A stretch of 64,000 bases of DNA from Acidobacteriota bacterium (lineage in GTDB: Bacteria; Acidobacteriota; Blastocatellia; UBA7656), in assembly GCA_040754075.1 (NCBI GenBank), contig JBFMDH010000012.1, forward strand, positions 1 through 64,000, read 5' to 3'. The notes under the pieces are model-generated. The model searched no databases. It worked only from the letters and a program-made list of their open reading frames with translations, and was not told the DNA's origin. The position numbers and the translations under genes were made by a program. This document shows positions 55,429 through 64,000 of the stretch, piece after piece. Position 1 is the first letter of the stretch. Every line of letters starts with the position of its first letter.

Positions 55429-56037
55429 TTATTTCTGACTTATAAAAAAGGCTTCCGCGGTCACCGGTTCATACAAGGCATCGTCCATGTTTGCGGCGAA
55501 AGAAATTTTGTCGCTCAAAACTCTGGCGTTTCTGGCACTCATCTCGCGCTTGATGGATTTCATTCGATAGGTTTTTTGCCACTCACCGATAATGTCATCT
55601 TCATCGAAGATGTTGCCAAGCGTGTCAATAAACTCCAGGAGAATCTTTGCCAGGTCTGCGCCCTGTTCGAGTGGCGTATTCTCAAGCAGTTCAGACAGGT
55701 CGGTGTTCTCCAAAAATTCACGGAGCTTTCCGGTAATGTCCTGAACGGTAGAGGCAGCGTCGTGTTCAACGACATAGATGCGCGTGTAAGCAACCTCGTC
55801 GTCCTCAAGTACCTCGTCATAGACATCGCCTTGCGGGTTGAGGCGACGCGGTTGACCTTTGTCGGATTGCGTAAAAGTCATCACGTTTGAAGAGGCAAAG
55901 TATTTAGATTTAGCTACCACCGGATTGCCGTCTCTAGTGATTTTTACGCCGCCGATGACATAGATTTCATCCTCATCACCTTCTTGTAGTTTGAGAAGAG
56001 TAATGTCACGCAGACTGAGAATCAGGTTGATGCTCAT
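55429..56037 (-). CDS. Uncharacterised acidic protein
   Basis: No family is recognised. The 202-residue product (from ATG 56037, with AAGGAGA six bases upstream) has no signal peptide or membrane helix and is acidic, with an Asp/Glu-rich middle. The N-terminal part looks beta-rich (ITLLKLQEGDEDEIYVIGGVKITRDGNP), and a helical region around residues 96-140 (DITGKLREFLENTDLSELLE, DLAKILLEFIDTLGNIFDED) follows. A charged end, MKSIKREMSARNAR, precedes the C-terminus AEAFFISQK. The frame is open upstream to 56175, but that part has no ribosome-binding site. It lies between the delta-60 gene and surE, and may be a cytosolic partner of the secreted protein; this is guesswork. Confidence 0.65.
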   Translation of the reverse strand: MSINLILSLRDITLLKLQEGDEDEIYVIGGVKITRDGNPVVAKSKYFASSNVMTFTQSDKGQPRRLNPQGDVYDEVLEDDEVAYTRIYVVEHDAASTVQDITGKLREFLENTDLSELLENTPLEQGADLAKILLEFIDTLGNIFDEDDIIGEWQKTYRMKSIKREMSARNARVLSDKISFAANMDDALYEPVTAEAFFISQK

Positions 56038-56126
56038 AAAAAATCTCCTTTCTGGGAATTGGCAAATAAGTTTCTTGAAAATAGGCGAAGGATCAGCGTA
56101 CAGCTTTAAGGCTGTACGCTGATCGG

Positions 56127-58184
56127 TCATTGCGGGCGGGTGTAGAGAAAGACATCGGTCTCGATGCCGCTGCACAGCCGCACCTTGATCATCACAGTTT
56201 GACCGGGCGTGATTCTCTTGAAGCCTTTCTTGACGATGAGCACAGTTGAAGGATTATCGGGGTCGAGCTTGGTCGGTTGCTCCACTCCATCAAAGAGGAC
56301 GACCGGGCACGCGGCTTGCGGCTCGAAGCCGTTGGGCGCGATTGCGCTTGATTGGGTTGCGCCGGTTGAATTAACGGTGACATTCAGATTCTTGCCATCT
56401 CGCGTAACGCCGGTGATTTCATTCTTTGTCACCTCGTGCCGCACGTTGGCTTTTGCAAGAATGCTATTTTTCTCAACAACTGTAAAATCCCCGCCGATCT
56501 TATAAAGTAGCTCGGCATTATTTTGCACAGACCCCGATGACATAGCACGGAGAACCAGAATGACTTCTTTGATTTCCATGTTTCTGACCGTTAAGGTTTT
56601 AGTAAGCGCGCTTTCTTCTATGCCCAGCCCTGGATCTTCGATCCAAAGAGGATTTTTAGCTTGATCAAAGCTGACTTTTTCAGAGAAGAAATCCAAGATC
56701 GAGAAATCAATAGTGTTGTCTGTGAGGTTCTTTATCGTGAACGTGTAGGTGATTAAATCGCCCTCCACCGCCGGGTCGGGCGAAGCGGTCTTTGTGAACT
56801 CGACAAACTTCTCGTTCTCGTGCTGGGTGATCGTAAAGTCGTCGTTTCGGGTAACCGGGTTGATGCTTGTGCCGACGGTGATAAGATTAGCCCCGTATAT
56901 GATTCCATCAAAGGCGACGTTATTCCCACCCGCAGCCGTATCAAAGGTGTACTCGCCCTGTAACCCCCAGTTTGAATCCAGACGGCCATTACGATCCCAC
57001 TTGGTTATGCCCAAATCGAAATTCGCTCCGCTGCCAGCCCAACCTGCGCCAACGATGTCACCGTCCGGCTGAATGTCCAAATCGAAAAGCAGGTCTCTGA
57101 CACCATTAAAATCAAATGTCGCCAAACCTTGGTCGAAGAGCGAAGGGATGAGATTGCCGTTGAAATCGAGAGCAGCGACTGCAAAATCCTCCGCTCCCGT
57201 GTTGATTGCGTTGCCGCCGACGATTAAGTGGGGTACATTCACCGGCGCGACAGGTTGCCGGATGGAGATAGCCTGCGCGCCGTCCTGCTTGCCAAAATAA
57301 TCTATTTCGCGTTTGCCATCACCGTCGAAGGCAGGATTTAAACTGCCGTTAGCGAGGTTCAATCGAACGATGCCGAAATTGGAATCGGTCGCGCTCTTGA
57401 CCGCGAACCCGCAAACAAAGATGTTCTCGTTGTCAATCGCCAGATCAATCGCTCGGTCAGCGTTGCCAAAGTCAATCCGCACCACGCCATTTGTACCGAA
57501 AGTATTATCGAGTGACCCGTCCGCCGGGTTGAGTCGTACAATGGTGAATTCCAGGCTGTTCTGCGGTCGGGAATCACCGACTGCGACAATCTTGCCATCC
57601 TCTTGCATAGCCACCTTGAAGGCTTCCGACGTCGAGCCGAGATCCAACACGACTTTGCCATCCTGATCGAATGTCGTGTCGAGTGAGCCGTCCGGGTTGA
57701 AACGCGCGAGCGCCCACTGCCTCTCGCTACCGTTTGTTGTGAACCCTGAGACGACGATCTTGCCATCAAGTTGGATGGCTATGCCCCTACCCCCGTCGTT
57801 TGCGCCAAAGAAATCTGTTGTCACCTTGCCTTCTTGACCAAATGCCGGATCGAGATTTCCATTCTCGTCGTAGCAGGCGAGCGCGAAATCCGTGCCACTG
57901 CCGGGTACGGTGGCAGACCCGGCGGCGATGATCTTACCAGTCAGCGTGACGGCGACGGCTTGCGCCGAGTCATTGCCTCCGGCAAAGTCAGTAAAAACGA
58001 CGCCGTTCGTGCCAAAGCCTGCAACGAGGTCGCCGGGGGCAGCCAGCACACGGTTAGGCGTAATCACCGAGGTCATCGGTAGGAAGAGTAAAAAGAACAG
58101 CCACCCCGCCCAAACACCCGCCAGCAAGGTTCTGTGCTTTTGAAGAAATCTTCGATTTTTGATAGCAAATTTTCGATTGATCAT
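56127..58184 (-). CDS. Secreted delta-60-repeat protein
   Basis: A 685-residue protein with a signal sequence or anchor (~20-48: LLAGVWAGWLFFLLFLPMTSV). Residues ~55-440 hold about seven repeats of the delta-60 type (motifs such as NPDGSLDTTFDQDGKVVLDL, FGTNGVVFTDF and DGKIVAVG), expected to form beta blades. A DUF11-like Ig domain follows (~440-540: FTKTASPDPAVEGDLITYTFTIKNLTDN), then a C-terminal domain (TGVTRDGKNLNVTVNSTG...). GGAGG seven bases before ATG 58184 supports the start. Function is unknown; it is probably extracellular and may be surface-displayed. Confidence 0.8.
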   Translation of the reverse strand: MINRKFAIKNRRFLQKHRTLLAGVWAGWLFFLLFLPMTSVITPNRVLAAPGDLVAGFGTNGVVFTDFAGGNDSAQAVAVTLTGKIIAAGSATVPGSGTDFALACYDENGNLDPAFGQEGKVTTDFFGANDGGRGIAIQLDGKIVVSGFTTNGSERQWALARFNPDGSLDTTFDQDGKVVLDLGSTSEAFKVAMQEDGKIVAVGDSRPQNSLEFTIVRLNPADGSLDNTFGTNGVVRIDFGNADRAIDLAIDNENIFVCGFAVKSATDSNFGIVRLNLANGSLNPAFDGDGKREIDYFGKQDGAQAISIRQPVAPVNVPHLIVGGNAINTGAEDFAVAALDFNGNLIPSLFDQGLATFDFNGVRDLLFDLDIQPDGDIVGAGWAGSGANFDLGITKWDRNGRLDSNWGLQGEYTFDTAAGGNNVAFDGIIYGANLITVGTSINPVTRNDDFTITQHENEKFVEFTKTASPDPAVEGDLITYTFTIKNLTDNTIDFSILDFFSEKVSFDQAKNPLWIEDPGLGIEESALTKTLTVRNMEIKEVILVLRAMSSGSVQNNAELLYKIGGDFTVVEKNSILAKANVRHEVTKNEITGVTRDGKNLNVTVNSTGATQSSAIAPNGFEPQAACPVVLFDGVEQPTKLDPDNPSTVLIVKKGFKRITPGQTVMIKVRLCSGIETDVFLYTRPQ

Positions 58185-58284
58185 CGTACCCTCCATTATT
58201 TCTATTCACCTAAATCAGCACGCCAAAGCGCCTGCTCTGACACCCACCCTTACCGTTGGGCTACCATACAAGCCACCCTTCTGT

Positions 58285-58557
58285 TTATTCAGCCTGACGT
58301 GAAGGTGATAAAAGGGAAATGAGGCAAATCCATAAACATCCATCAGGATTTTCATTGAAATGAAGTTGTCCACACGCCATCAACTGACGAAGCTTGAGCA
58401 AATTTTCTCCGGTTAATACTTCAGCTTCTTCCAGCGTGAGCATTGGCGTCTTCTCGCCGCAGGTCGCACACCTTCCGGTTGTCCGATTGATTGGCAACCG
58501 GAAGATGCAGACCTCTTCACGTTCAATACTAATCTCTATGCACCGAGAAGTTTTCAC
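58285..58557 (-). CDS. Small CxxC protein with HTH-like segment
   Basis: A 90-residue protein starting at GTG 58557, with AGGAGAG six bases upstream. CATCGEK gives one CxxC, with further Cys at MACG and CLWIC; two or more could bind a metal. The middle, MLTLEEAEVLTGENLLKLRQLM followed by GQLHF, resembles the MerR/excisionase-type helix-turn-helix in which TxEEAAxLTG precedes a GxLxF turn. I recall similar small proteins near winged-helix regulators in Acidobacteria, but this is not checked. It is divergent from the 58727 regulator and shares its upstream region. Confidence 0.6.
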   Translation of the reverse strand: MKTSRCIEISIEREEVCIFRLPINRTTGRCATCGEKTPMLTLEEAEVLTGENLLKLRQLMACGQLHFNENPDGCLWICLISLLSPSRQAE

Positions 58558-58692
58558 GCCGCTCTCCTATTGTTCCCGAAGTAAACTTGCGATAAAATCG
58601 GCTCACCCACGGGCTGCTGAACCGACGGTTCCCGCGAATTTCCGACAATCTCACCAATACAGCAAAGGCGGTTCAGAAATCCCAAAAGACGG

Positions 58693-58720
58693 GTGAAAAT
58701 TTTGTGAAAGTTTGGTGAAA
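58693..58720 (+). promoter_or_regulatory. Putative winged-helix operator: three GTGAAA direct repeats at 11-bp period
   Basis: GTGAAA occurs at 58693, 58704 and 58715, spaced exactly 11 bases apart, ending seven bases before the ATG of the winged-helix regulator. OmpR/PhoB-type winged helices bind direct repeats of one helical turn, so self-regulation is likely. Confidence 0.6.
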
Positions 58721-58726
58721 GCGGCG

Positions 58727-60655
58727 ATGGATACTTTCAACCAACAGATTTTCGAGTTTGGCGAGTTCCGTCTGGATGCCGGCGAACGATTGCTCTCACA
58801 TAATGGCGCCGCCGTATCGCTTACGCCCAAAGCGTTCGAGACTCTGCTGGTGCTGGTGCAAAACCACGGCCACGTCCTAACCCGCGAACAATTGCTTAAC
58901 GAAGTTTGGCGAGATGCTTTCGTTGAAGAAAACACCCTGACGCAAAATATCGCCGCTTTGAGAAGAGCCTTGAGCGAACGCCAGAACGCCCGGCAATACA
59001 TCGAGACAGTTCCTAAAGTTGGCTATCGCTTCGTCGCCGGCGTGCGGGAACTCGGCAAGCAAAATGGCGAGATGTTGATTGCGCGGCGCACTCGCGAGCG
59101 TCTGGTAATCAAAGCTCAGGAGGCAATCGTTGATAGAAGAGATGCGGATGAGCTAACCATTGTTCGACAACCGCCGAGTTTGTTTGAGATGGTCAAGCAA
59201 CGTCGCCGGTTAATTCTTGCCATCAGCACTTTCGTATTGTTTGCAGTGGTGACGACTGCCTTGATCACCGCTAACTTTTCAACGCCGGTTGCCTCAAACC
59301 CGCCGATCAAATCCATTGCGGTGCTGCCCTTCCAAACGTTGGACACCAGTGAGCGCGAGGCATACCTTGGACTGGGAATGGCAGATACGTTAATAACCAA
59401 GATCAGCAACATTGGGCAAATTAAAATTCGCCCGACCAGCGCCATCCGCAAGTACAGCGATCAGGAGCAGGATTCGCTTGCTGCCGGTCGTGAACAGCGG
59501 GTGGACGCGGTGCTTGAAGGGAGCATTCAAAGGTCAGGCGATAAGATGCGGGTGACGGTGCGGCTCCTGAGCGTAAGGGACGGGTCGCCGCTTTGGGCAT
59601 ATCGGTGCGATGAAGTATGCACTGATTTGTTTGATGTTCAGGATTTAATCACTGAACAGGTGGCTGGAGCTTTGACGCTGAAGCTGACCGGACAGGAGAA
59701 AGCGCGGCTGACTCAACGTCACACCGAAAGCCTTGAGGCATATCAAGCGTACCTCAAGGGTCGCTATTTCTGGAATAAACGGACGCCGGAGGATTTTAAG
59801 AAAGCTGCCGAACATTTCCAGCAGGCAATCACGATAGACCCGAACTACGCCCTGGGTTATGCGGGGCTGGCGGACTGTTATTTTTTCAATGGTGAAGGAG
59901 CGAAAACGCTTGAAGCGTTGAGCAAAGCCCTGGAACTTGATGATCAGCTCGTCGAAGCGATTACCACTCAGGCATATTATCTTTCGGTTCGCTGGGACTG
60001 GGCGAGCGCCGAGACGCTGTTCAAGCGAGCCATCGAGTTGAATCCAAACTATCCGCCCGCCCATCATTGGTATGCTTTCCATCTGGCAGCGCTGGGGCGC
60101 TTTCCTGAAGCCATCGAAGAGATCAATCGGGCTAAGGAACTTGATCCGCTTTCGCTCATCATAAACACTGACGTAGGGCACATCCTCTATTTCTCGCGCC
60201 AGTATGATCAGGCGATTGAAGCATACCGGCGGGTACTTGAGATGGAACCGAACTTCAGCGTGGGGCGGTGGCGTCTGGGAGAAGCTTACGAACAAAAAGG
60301 GATGGTTGAGGAAGCCATAGCAGAGTATCAGAAGGCGCTCAGTCTTTCAAAAAACCCGACCATAGAAGTGTGGCTTGGACATACCTACGCCGTTTCAGGC
60401 AAGAAAGATAAGGCACATAAAATTCTTGGTGAATTGGTGAAGATACATAAACGCGATCCCCGATGGTTTTATGAAATAGCTTTAATCTATGAAGGTCTGG
60501 GCGACCGAGAGCGGGCTTTTGAATGGCTTGAAAAGGCTTTTGAGAATAAAGAAGAAGCAAGCCTAGCCCTCCTCAAAGCAGAGCCGATGCTCGACAGCTT
60601 GCGCGCGGACAGGCGATTCACTGAATTGCTGAACCGTATCGGTCTGGTCGAATGA
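58727..60655 (+). CDS. Membrane-bound winged-helix (OmpR/CadC type) regulator with TPR domain
   Basis: The 642-residue protein has an N-terminal winged helix (~5-105: FEFGEFRLDAGERLLSHNG, LTPKAFETLLVLVQNHGHVLTREQLL, and TVPKVGYRFVAGV), one membrane helix at ~163-185 (LILAISTFVLFAVVTTALITANF), a periplasmic FlgO/TolB-N-like domain (~195-325: IAVLPFQTLDTSE, DAVLEGSIQRSGDKMRVTVRLL) and TPRs (~340-635). Transmembrane DNA binding resembles CadC. It probably senses a periplasmic state and controls nearby genes. Acidobacteria have many such proteins. ATG 58727 is preferred over GTG 58715 and TTG 58712, which lie in the operator-like repeats. Confidence 0.88.
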   Translation: MDTFNQQIFEFGEFRLDAGERLLSHNGAAVSLTPKAFETLLVLVQNHGHVLTREQLLNEVWRDAFVEENTLTQNIAALRRALSERQNARQYIETVPKVGYRFVAGVRELGKQNGEMLIARRTRERLVIKAQEAIVDRRDADELTIVRQPPSLFEMVKQRRRLILAISTFVLFAVVTTALITANFSTPVASNPPIKSIAVLPFQTLDTSEREAYLGLGMADTLITKISNIGQIKIRPTSAIRKYSDQEQDSLAAGREQRVDAVLEGSIQRSGDKMRVTVRLLSVRDGSPLWAYRCDEVCTDLFDVQDLITEQVAGALTLKLTGQEKARLTQRHTESLEAYQAYLKGRYFWNKRTPEDFKKAAEHFQQAITIDPNYALGYAGLADCYFFNGEGAKTLEALSKALELDDQLVEAITTQAYYLSVRWDWASAETLFKRAIELNPNYPPAHHWYAFHLAALGRFPEAIEEINRAKELDPLSLIINTDVGHILYFSRQYDQAIEAYRRVLEMEPNFSVGRWRLGEAYEQKGMVEEAIAEYQKALSLSKNPTIEVWLGHTYAVSGKKDKAHKILGELVKIHKRDPRWFYEIALIYEGLGDRERAFEWLEKAFENKEEASLALLKAEPMLDSLRADRRFTELLNRIGLVE

Positions 60656-60711
60656 GTTGTCCATTGCTAACTCATCGGCGCGAAGGGTTGGAATATTAGA
60701 GCGCCTTGCCA

Positions 60712-60760
60712 TTGAACTTACTGAGGGGAGTTTGAGGGAGTGGTCTTTGACCGCGATGCT
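60712..60760. repeat. Left-arm copy of the GGTCTTTGACC palindrome family
   Basis: TTGAACTTACTGAGGGGAGTTTGAGGGAGTGGTCTTTGACCGCG aligns with the left arm at 29156-29195 and with 16564-16592. The inverted right arm is not seen. Confidence 0.5.
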
Positions 60761-60841
60761 TACGCTGAAAAGTTTTTAGTGTGCCAATAAAAGCACAAAG
60801 AAAATTTGGGCATTCGTAAAAGGGGTAATTCAATATGCGAG

Positions 60842-60915
60842 TCGGGACGACTGGATTTGAACCAGCGACCTCTTCCACCCCAAGGAAGCGCGCTACCGGG
60901 CTGCGCCACGTCCCG
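60842..60915 (-). tRNA. tRNA-Pro (anticodon GGG)
   Basis: From 60915 on the minus strand: CGGGACG acceptor, GCGCAGCCCGGTAGCGC D arm, anticodon arm CTTCC-TTGGGGT-GGAAG (anticodon GGG), T arm CTGGTTCAAATCCAG, and CGTCCCG plus A at the 3' end. CCA is not encoded. Confidence 0.94.
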
Positions 60916-60931
60916 TATTGTCAAACTTAGC

Positions 60932-61534
60932 TCAAGCAGAACGATTGATGCTAGCATCCGACTTTAGCAGTGTCAACAATTCCTCAAGATTGTGTTTGAT
61001 GAATCTGAGGCGTCTTTGGGTTTCGGGCGATGCCGCCGGGTGGTTGGTTGAGGCTGTTGAAATTTTTTCCTTCGTTGATTGAGTGGCTGTTACAACTTCC
61101 ATCGCCGGTTTTTCGGCTTCCGATTTTTGAATGGGTTCGTTCACTGCCTCGGGTGCAAAAGAATCTTCAAAATCTGCGAAATCTTCGTCCATTTCATCAA
61201 AGACGGCTTTGATGTCGGCGCGTTCAACTTCAATCGCTTTTTCACGAAGCGGCGTTTTTAACCGTGGCGCGGTGCCTTTTTTGGTCTCTTCGAGAATGCG
61301 TTTACGAGCGCCGGCAATGGTGAACTTTTCCTCATACAGCAGATTATGAATTCTCACGACCATCTCCACATCTTTGCGGCGATAAACCCGTTGCCCGGCG
61401 CGATTCTTTTGTGGCGCAAGCATCGGAAATTCAGTTTCCCAATAGCGCAAAACGTGCGGTTGTACCTTGATCAGGTCGCAGACTTCGCCTATGCGAAAGA
61501 ATAATTTTTGTGGGATTCTCGAATCGGTTTCCAT
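60932..61534 (-). CDS. MerR family transcriptional regulator
   Basis: The 200-residue protein begins with a MerR winged helix (~11-80: [48 protein letters not shown]). The remaining part is a charged linker with little predicted order and a short C-terminal helix ([17 protein letters not shown]). No metal-binding Cys are present. The winged helix with extended [10 protein letters not shown] resembles the acidobacterial/deltaproteobacterial MerR proteins found near aminoacyl-tRNA or pheT-type genes, but here the neighbours are tRNA-Pro and Ppx. Ligand and targets are unknown. Confidence 0.85.
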   Translation of the reverse strand: METDSRIPQKLFFRIGEVCDLIKVQPHVLRYWETEFPMLAPQKNRAGQRVYRRKDVEMVVRIHNLLYEEKFTIAGARKRILEETKKGTAPRLKTPLREKAIEVERADIKAVFDEMDEDFADFEDSFAPEAVNEPIQKSEAEKPAMEVVTATQSTKEKISTASTNHPAASPETQRRLRFIKHNLEELLTLLKSDASINRSA

Positions 61535-61605
61535 GCCAATCCCCCTTCGGATAGGTTTGCTGTATCAGTTAGAGTTTTGTGAGTAATGCCCCCAACGACG
61601 CCCTT

Positions 61606-61634
61606 ATACTATGATTTTCAGATTTCGGTGTCAA
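61606..61634 (-). promoter_or_regulatory. Near-consensus promoter of the MerR gene
   Basis: On the minus strand TTGACA (61629-61634) and TAGTAT (61606-61611) are 17 bases apart, about 70 bases before the ATG. The spacing is standard rather than the 19 bases of MerR-activated promoters, so this is likely constitutive. Confidence 0.65.
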
Positions 61635-61674
61635 TTGAATTGATTATTGCGGTTCGGGTAAAACGCTTGCGCAA

Positions 61675-63315
61675 TTATTTGCCGACACTGGCAAAATTCA
61701 ATTCCAGTTGAGGTTGTTCGACGCTTGCAGTTTCAAACTTCATATCGACATGAAAAATATTGCCGAACCATTTGGCTTTGCGTTCGGCTGACCAGATTTC
61801 CAAATCACAATCAAGACAATTGACCCTGAAATTGACCTGATTGCCGTTGACCTGACATTCGACATCTTTAATCTTTTGACTGTGTGAACGATCCAATCCA
61901 TCAGCGATTTGCAGGATCGCCGCAAGCTTCAACACCATGCTTCTTTGCGACCGTTTCAGCGAATAGTAATCTTCGTGCTCGCGTTTTTCGCGTTTATGTT
62001 TCGCCTTCTTGGGCATATCGCCACGATGATAACGCACGACAGCGGCAATCATAGCGATTTCATTAGCGGTAAATCCCGGCATCTCGGAATTTTTAATCAG
62101 ATAAAGTCCGTGGCGATGATGGTCATTTTGCGCAACCCGGTAGCCGATATCGTGAAGCAAGGCTGCGTAGTGCAATATTTTTCTCTCTTCATTGCCTAAT
62201 CCATGAAGTTCGAGAGCGCCATCAAAAATCCGCAAGGCTAATTTTGCCACGAGGTGTGAATGCGCCGGGTCGTATTCAAAATGTCTGGCGACCGAAAGCA
62301 CAGACTTCATTCGCACATCGGCAGGCTCCGGGGTTTCCAAACCCTCGAACAGTGATTGTTCAACCGCAGAATCGCCGGCGCTATTTTTTCTAAGGAAATC
62401 GAGCACCACCCCTTCGCGCAAAGCCCAGTCGCATTTGGTAATCTGGGTTGCGCCGAGTGCCGCAAGGCTAGTTTCCAGCAGCAACCCCCCGGCGACGATA
62501 ATGTCTGCGCGTTTTTCTTCAACTCCGGGAATATTGCGGCGCTGATAAATATCTTTTTTGGCGAAACGCTGATTGAGCCGGACAATCTGGTCGAGCGTGA
62601 TGGTTTGCGAAAAGGCTTCAAAATCGAATTCATCATCAATATCGGCGGCTTCGGATTGAATGATGGCATCGGTGATATTGATTACCGTTCCCGAAGTGCC
62701 GATAACAAAATCGAAACCAATCTCTTTAATCTCTTGAATCACCCGCGCCAAATCGGCGCGAACGTTGGTAATCAAATTGTTGATTTCAGCTTTGCCTGGC
62801 GGGTCTTTTTTGATGAATTTTTCGGTAAGCGACACCGCGCCCAAACGAACCGAGCGCAAGAGTTCGGGTTCGCCGCCCGACGTAATAATGAATTCCGTAG
62901 AACCGCCGCCAATGTCGATGATTAAGGCGCGACGACCATTGAAATCGGTGACCTCTGCAACCGCAAGGGCGATTAACCGCGCCTCTTCGACCCCGGGTAA
63001 AAGTTGGGCATTGAGACCAACCTCTTTGCGTACCCGTTCAAGGAATTTTCCCGGATGTTGCGCAGCTCTTACGGCAGCGGTTGCGGTGGTGATGATAAGG
63101 TCTGCCCGGTTGGCTTCGGCGATTTGTTTGAAGCGTTTCAAGGTCAGGATGGTGCGTTCGACCGCATCTTTTGCCAGTCGGTGATCGCGAAGACCTGCGC
63201 CAAGTCGCGTGACCTCTTTTTCGCGGTCAATGATTTCCAGGTGTTGCCCACGTTCGGCGCGAATAATCACCATGTGAGTGGAATTTGAGCCGATGTCAAT
63301 TGAAGCTATTTTCAT
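61675..63315 (-). CDS. ppx: Ppx/GppA family exopolyphosphatase with HD domain
   Basis: A 546-residue enzyme. The sugar-kinase-like N-terminal domains contain IDIGSNSTHMVI and IDIGGGSTEFIIT, the phosphate and nucleotide sites. The C-terminal part carries an HD-type domain (AALLHDIGYRVAQNDHHRHGLYLI). Ppx removes phosphate from polyphosphate; GppA converts pppGpp to ppGpp. Which activity dominates cannot be read here. It lies downstream of the aspartate kinase gene on the same strand, with a 66-base gap. Confidence 0.92.
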   Translation of the reverse strand: MKIASIDIGSNSTHMVIIRAERGQHLEIIDREKEVTRLGAGLRDHRLAKDAVERTILTLKRFKQIAEANRADLIITTATAAVRAAQHPGKFLERVRKEVGLNAQLLPGVEEARLIALAVAEVTDFNGRRALIIDIGGGSTEFIITSGGEPELLRSVRLGAVSLTEKFIKKDPPGKAEINNLITNVRADLARVIQEIKEIGFDFVIGTSGTVINITDAIIQSEAADIDDEFDFEAFSQTITLDQIVRLNQRFAKKDIYQRRNIPGVEEKRADIIVAGGLLLETSLAALGATQITKCDWALREGVVLDFLRKNSAGDSAVEQSLFEGLETPEPADVRMKSVLSVARHFEYDPAHSHLVAKLALRIFDGALELHGLGNEERKILHYAALLHDIGYRVAQNDHHRHGLYLIKNSEMPGFTANEIAMIAAVVRYHRGDMPKKAKHKREKREHEDYYSLKRSQRSMVLKLAAILQIADGLDRSHSQKIKDVECQVNGNQVNFRVNCLDCDLEIWSAERKAKWFGNIFHVDMKFETASVEQPQLELNFASVGK

Positions 63316-63381
63316 CTCAGGTTACCTGCGGGCGACTCCGCTATTTTAAAGGAAAAATTGCGATAAAACGAACCGCGATTT

Positions 63382-64000
63382 TTAGTTTTCATCCAGATGG
63401 AAGAGGTCGTGAACCAGACGCACAGCTTTTTCCGCATCACCTTCGCTCACCACACAACTGATGCGAATATCAGAAGTCGAAATCATTTTGATGTTGATAT
63501 GGTTGCGTCCGAGTTCACCAAACATCCGCGCCGCAATATCCGGTGTATCCATCAATTTCGCGCCGACAATTGAAACCTTGGCAGCATCTTCGTCGGTGAG
63601 CACCGCCTCTGCGCCTAATTGTTCGCGCACCGCTTCCATTACCCGTTTGGCGGTTTCCAAATCATCGCGTTTAATCGTAAAGGTAATATCATTGACCGAA
63701 CTTTGCGGGTGAAACGCCTGAATAATCATATCGACATTGATGTGGTGTTCGGCGAGCGCGCCAAAAATTTTTCCGGCAATACCGGGTTGATCCGGCACTT
63801 TTAAAATCACCATTCGCGCCTGATTTTTATCGACGGTGACGCCGCTTACCGGGCGATAGATTTCCATTTCATCTGCTCCTCTTAAAATCGTTCCTTCGGA
63901 TTCATAATCGAAGGTATTGCGCACCCGAACCGGCAATTTATGTTTGCGCGCCAGTTCAACCGCGCGCGGATGGAGAACCTGCGCGCCAACCCGCGCCATT
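63382..64000 (-). CDS. lysC: Aspartate kinase, C-terminal part (cut by window edge)
   Basis: The visible 205 residues begin in the middle of the gene at the window's right end, where the frame continues beyond 64000. ARVGAQVLHPRAVELARKHKLPVRVRNTF is the end of the kinase domain. Two ACT domains follow (VTVDKNQARMVILKVPDQPGIAGKIFGALAEHHINVDMI and VSIVGAKLMDTPDIAARMFGELGRNHINIKMISTSDI), which bind lysine or threonine for feedback. The C-terminus VHDLFHLDEN is normal. It starts the pathway to Lys, Met and Thr. Confidence 0.95.
   Translation of the reverse strand, partial: MARVGAQVLHPRAVELARKHKLPVRVRNTFDYESEGTILRGADEMEIYRPVSGVTVDKNQARMVILKVPDQPGIAGKIFGALAEHHINVDMIIQAFHPQSSVNDITFTIKRDDLETAKRVMEAVREQLGAEAVLTDEDAAKVSIVGAKLMDTPDIAARMFGELGRNHINIKMISTSDIRISCVVSEGDAEKAVRLVHDLFHLDEN

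Overview
The window looks like chromosomal DNA of an Acidobacteriota member, most likely class Blastocatellia. This is an inference from gene content: two secreted VWFA proteins of the acidobacterial type (19320, 26160), a winged-helix/TPR regulator (58727), a PATAN-J-TPR fusion (5146), a DUF2934 protein (21953) and a HYR-domain secreted protein (1). GC is moderate. No prophage, CRISPR array or rRNA operon was seen. Most of the window is core-genome housekeeping.

Layout. 1-2600: the 3' end of a HYR secreted-protein gene, a rho-independent terminator, and directly behind it a complete group II intron with its reverse transcriptase/maturase. 2785-5121: yebC-ruvC and a membrane J-domain protein, facing a PATAN-J-TPR protein (5146-6855). 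7100-14922: a membrane-anchored SNase-like nuclease, an M15 peptidase, an unlisted 52-residue membrane protein (9086-9244), a sodium:solute symporter next to an amine oxidase, a GH3/NagZ enzyme and a DUF2203 protein. 14987-16567: tatA, an HU-like protein and a NudB-like hydrolase. 16658-21575: a single-chain LptF-LptG fusion, a VWFA protein and a Kef-type antiporter. 21953-28245: DUF2934 protein, gcvH-gcvPA-gcvPB, a second VWFA protein and a glycosyltransferase. 28262-36295: pdxJ, then a leftward series of ddl, rocF, a LOG protein, a TPR membrane protein, asnS and rho. 36395-44292: a gingipain-like protease, a prolyl-oligopeptidase, OsmC and a cation-diffusion transporter.

44312-48658: tRNA-Leu(GAG) beside a tRNA 3' fragment, then a leftward glycolytic operon gap-pgk-lipoprotein-tpiA-secG. 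48773-55150: GNAT, PhzF, an aminotransferase with an Lrp regulator under a near-consensus promoter, truA, and the surE-pcm-dedA operon. 55429-60655: an uncharacterised acidic protein, a secreted delta-60-repeat protein, a small Cys-motif HTH-like protein, and a divergent winged-helix/TPR membrane regulator whose start is preceded by three direct repeats at an exact 11-bp period. 60842-64000: tRNA-Pro(GGG), a MerR regulator under a consensus-like promoter, a Ppx/GppA-HD enzyme and the C-terminal part of aspartate kinase.

Intergenic DNA holds several imperfect palindromes. One family, with the core GGTCTTTGACC, is seen complete at two loci and as arms at three more. Other long inverted repeats (496-650, 31681-31775, 40138-40244) have unrelated sequences. 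No wholly new system is evident. The best leads are the 11-bp operator, the palindrome family, the tRNA fragment and the 55.4-60.7 kb secreted-protein/regulator cluster.
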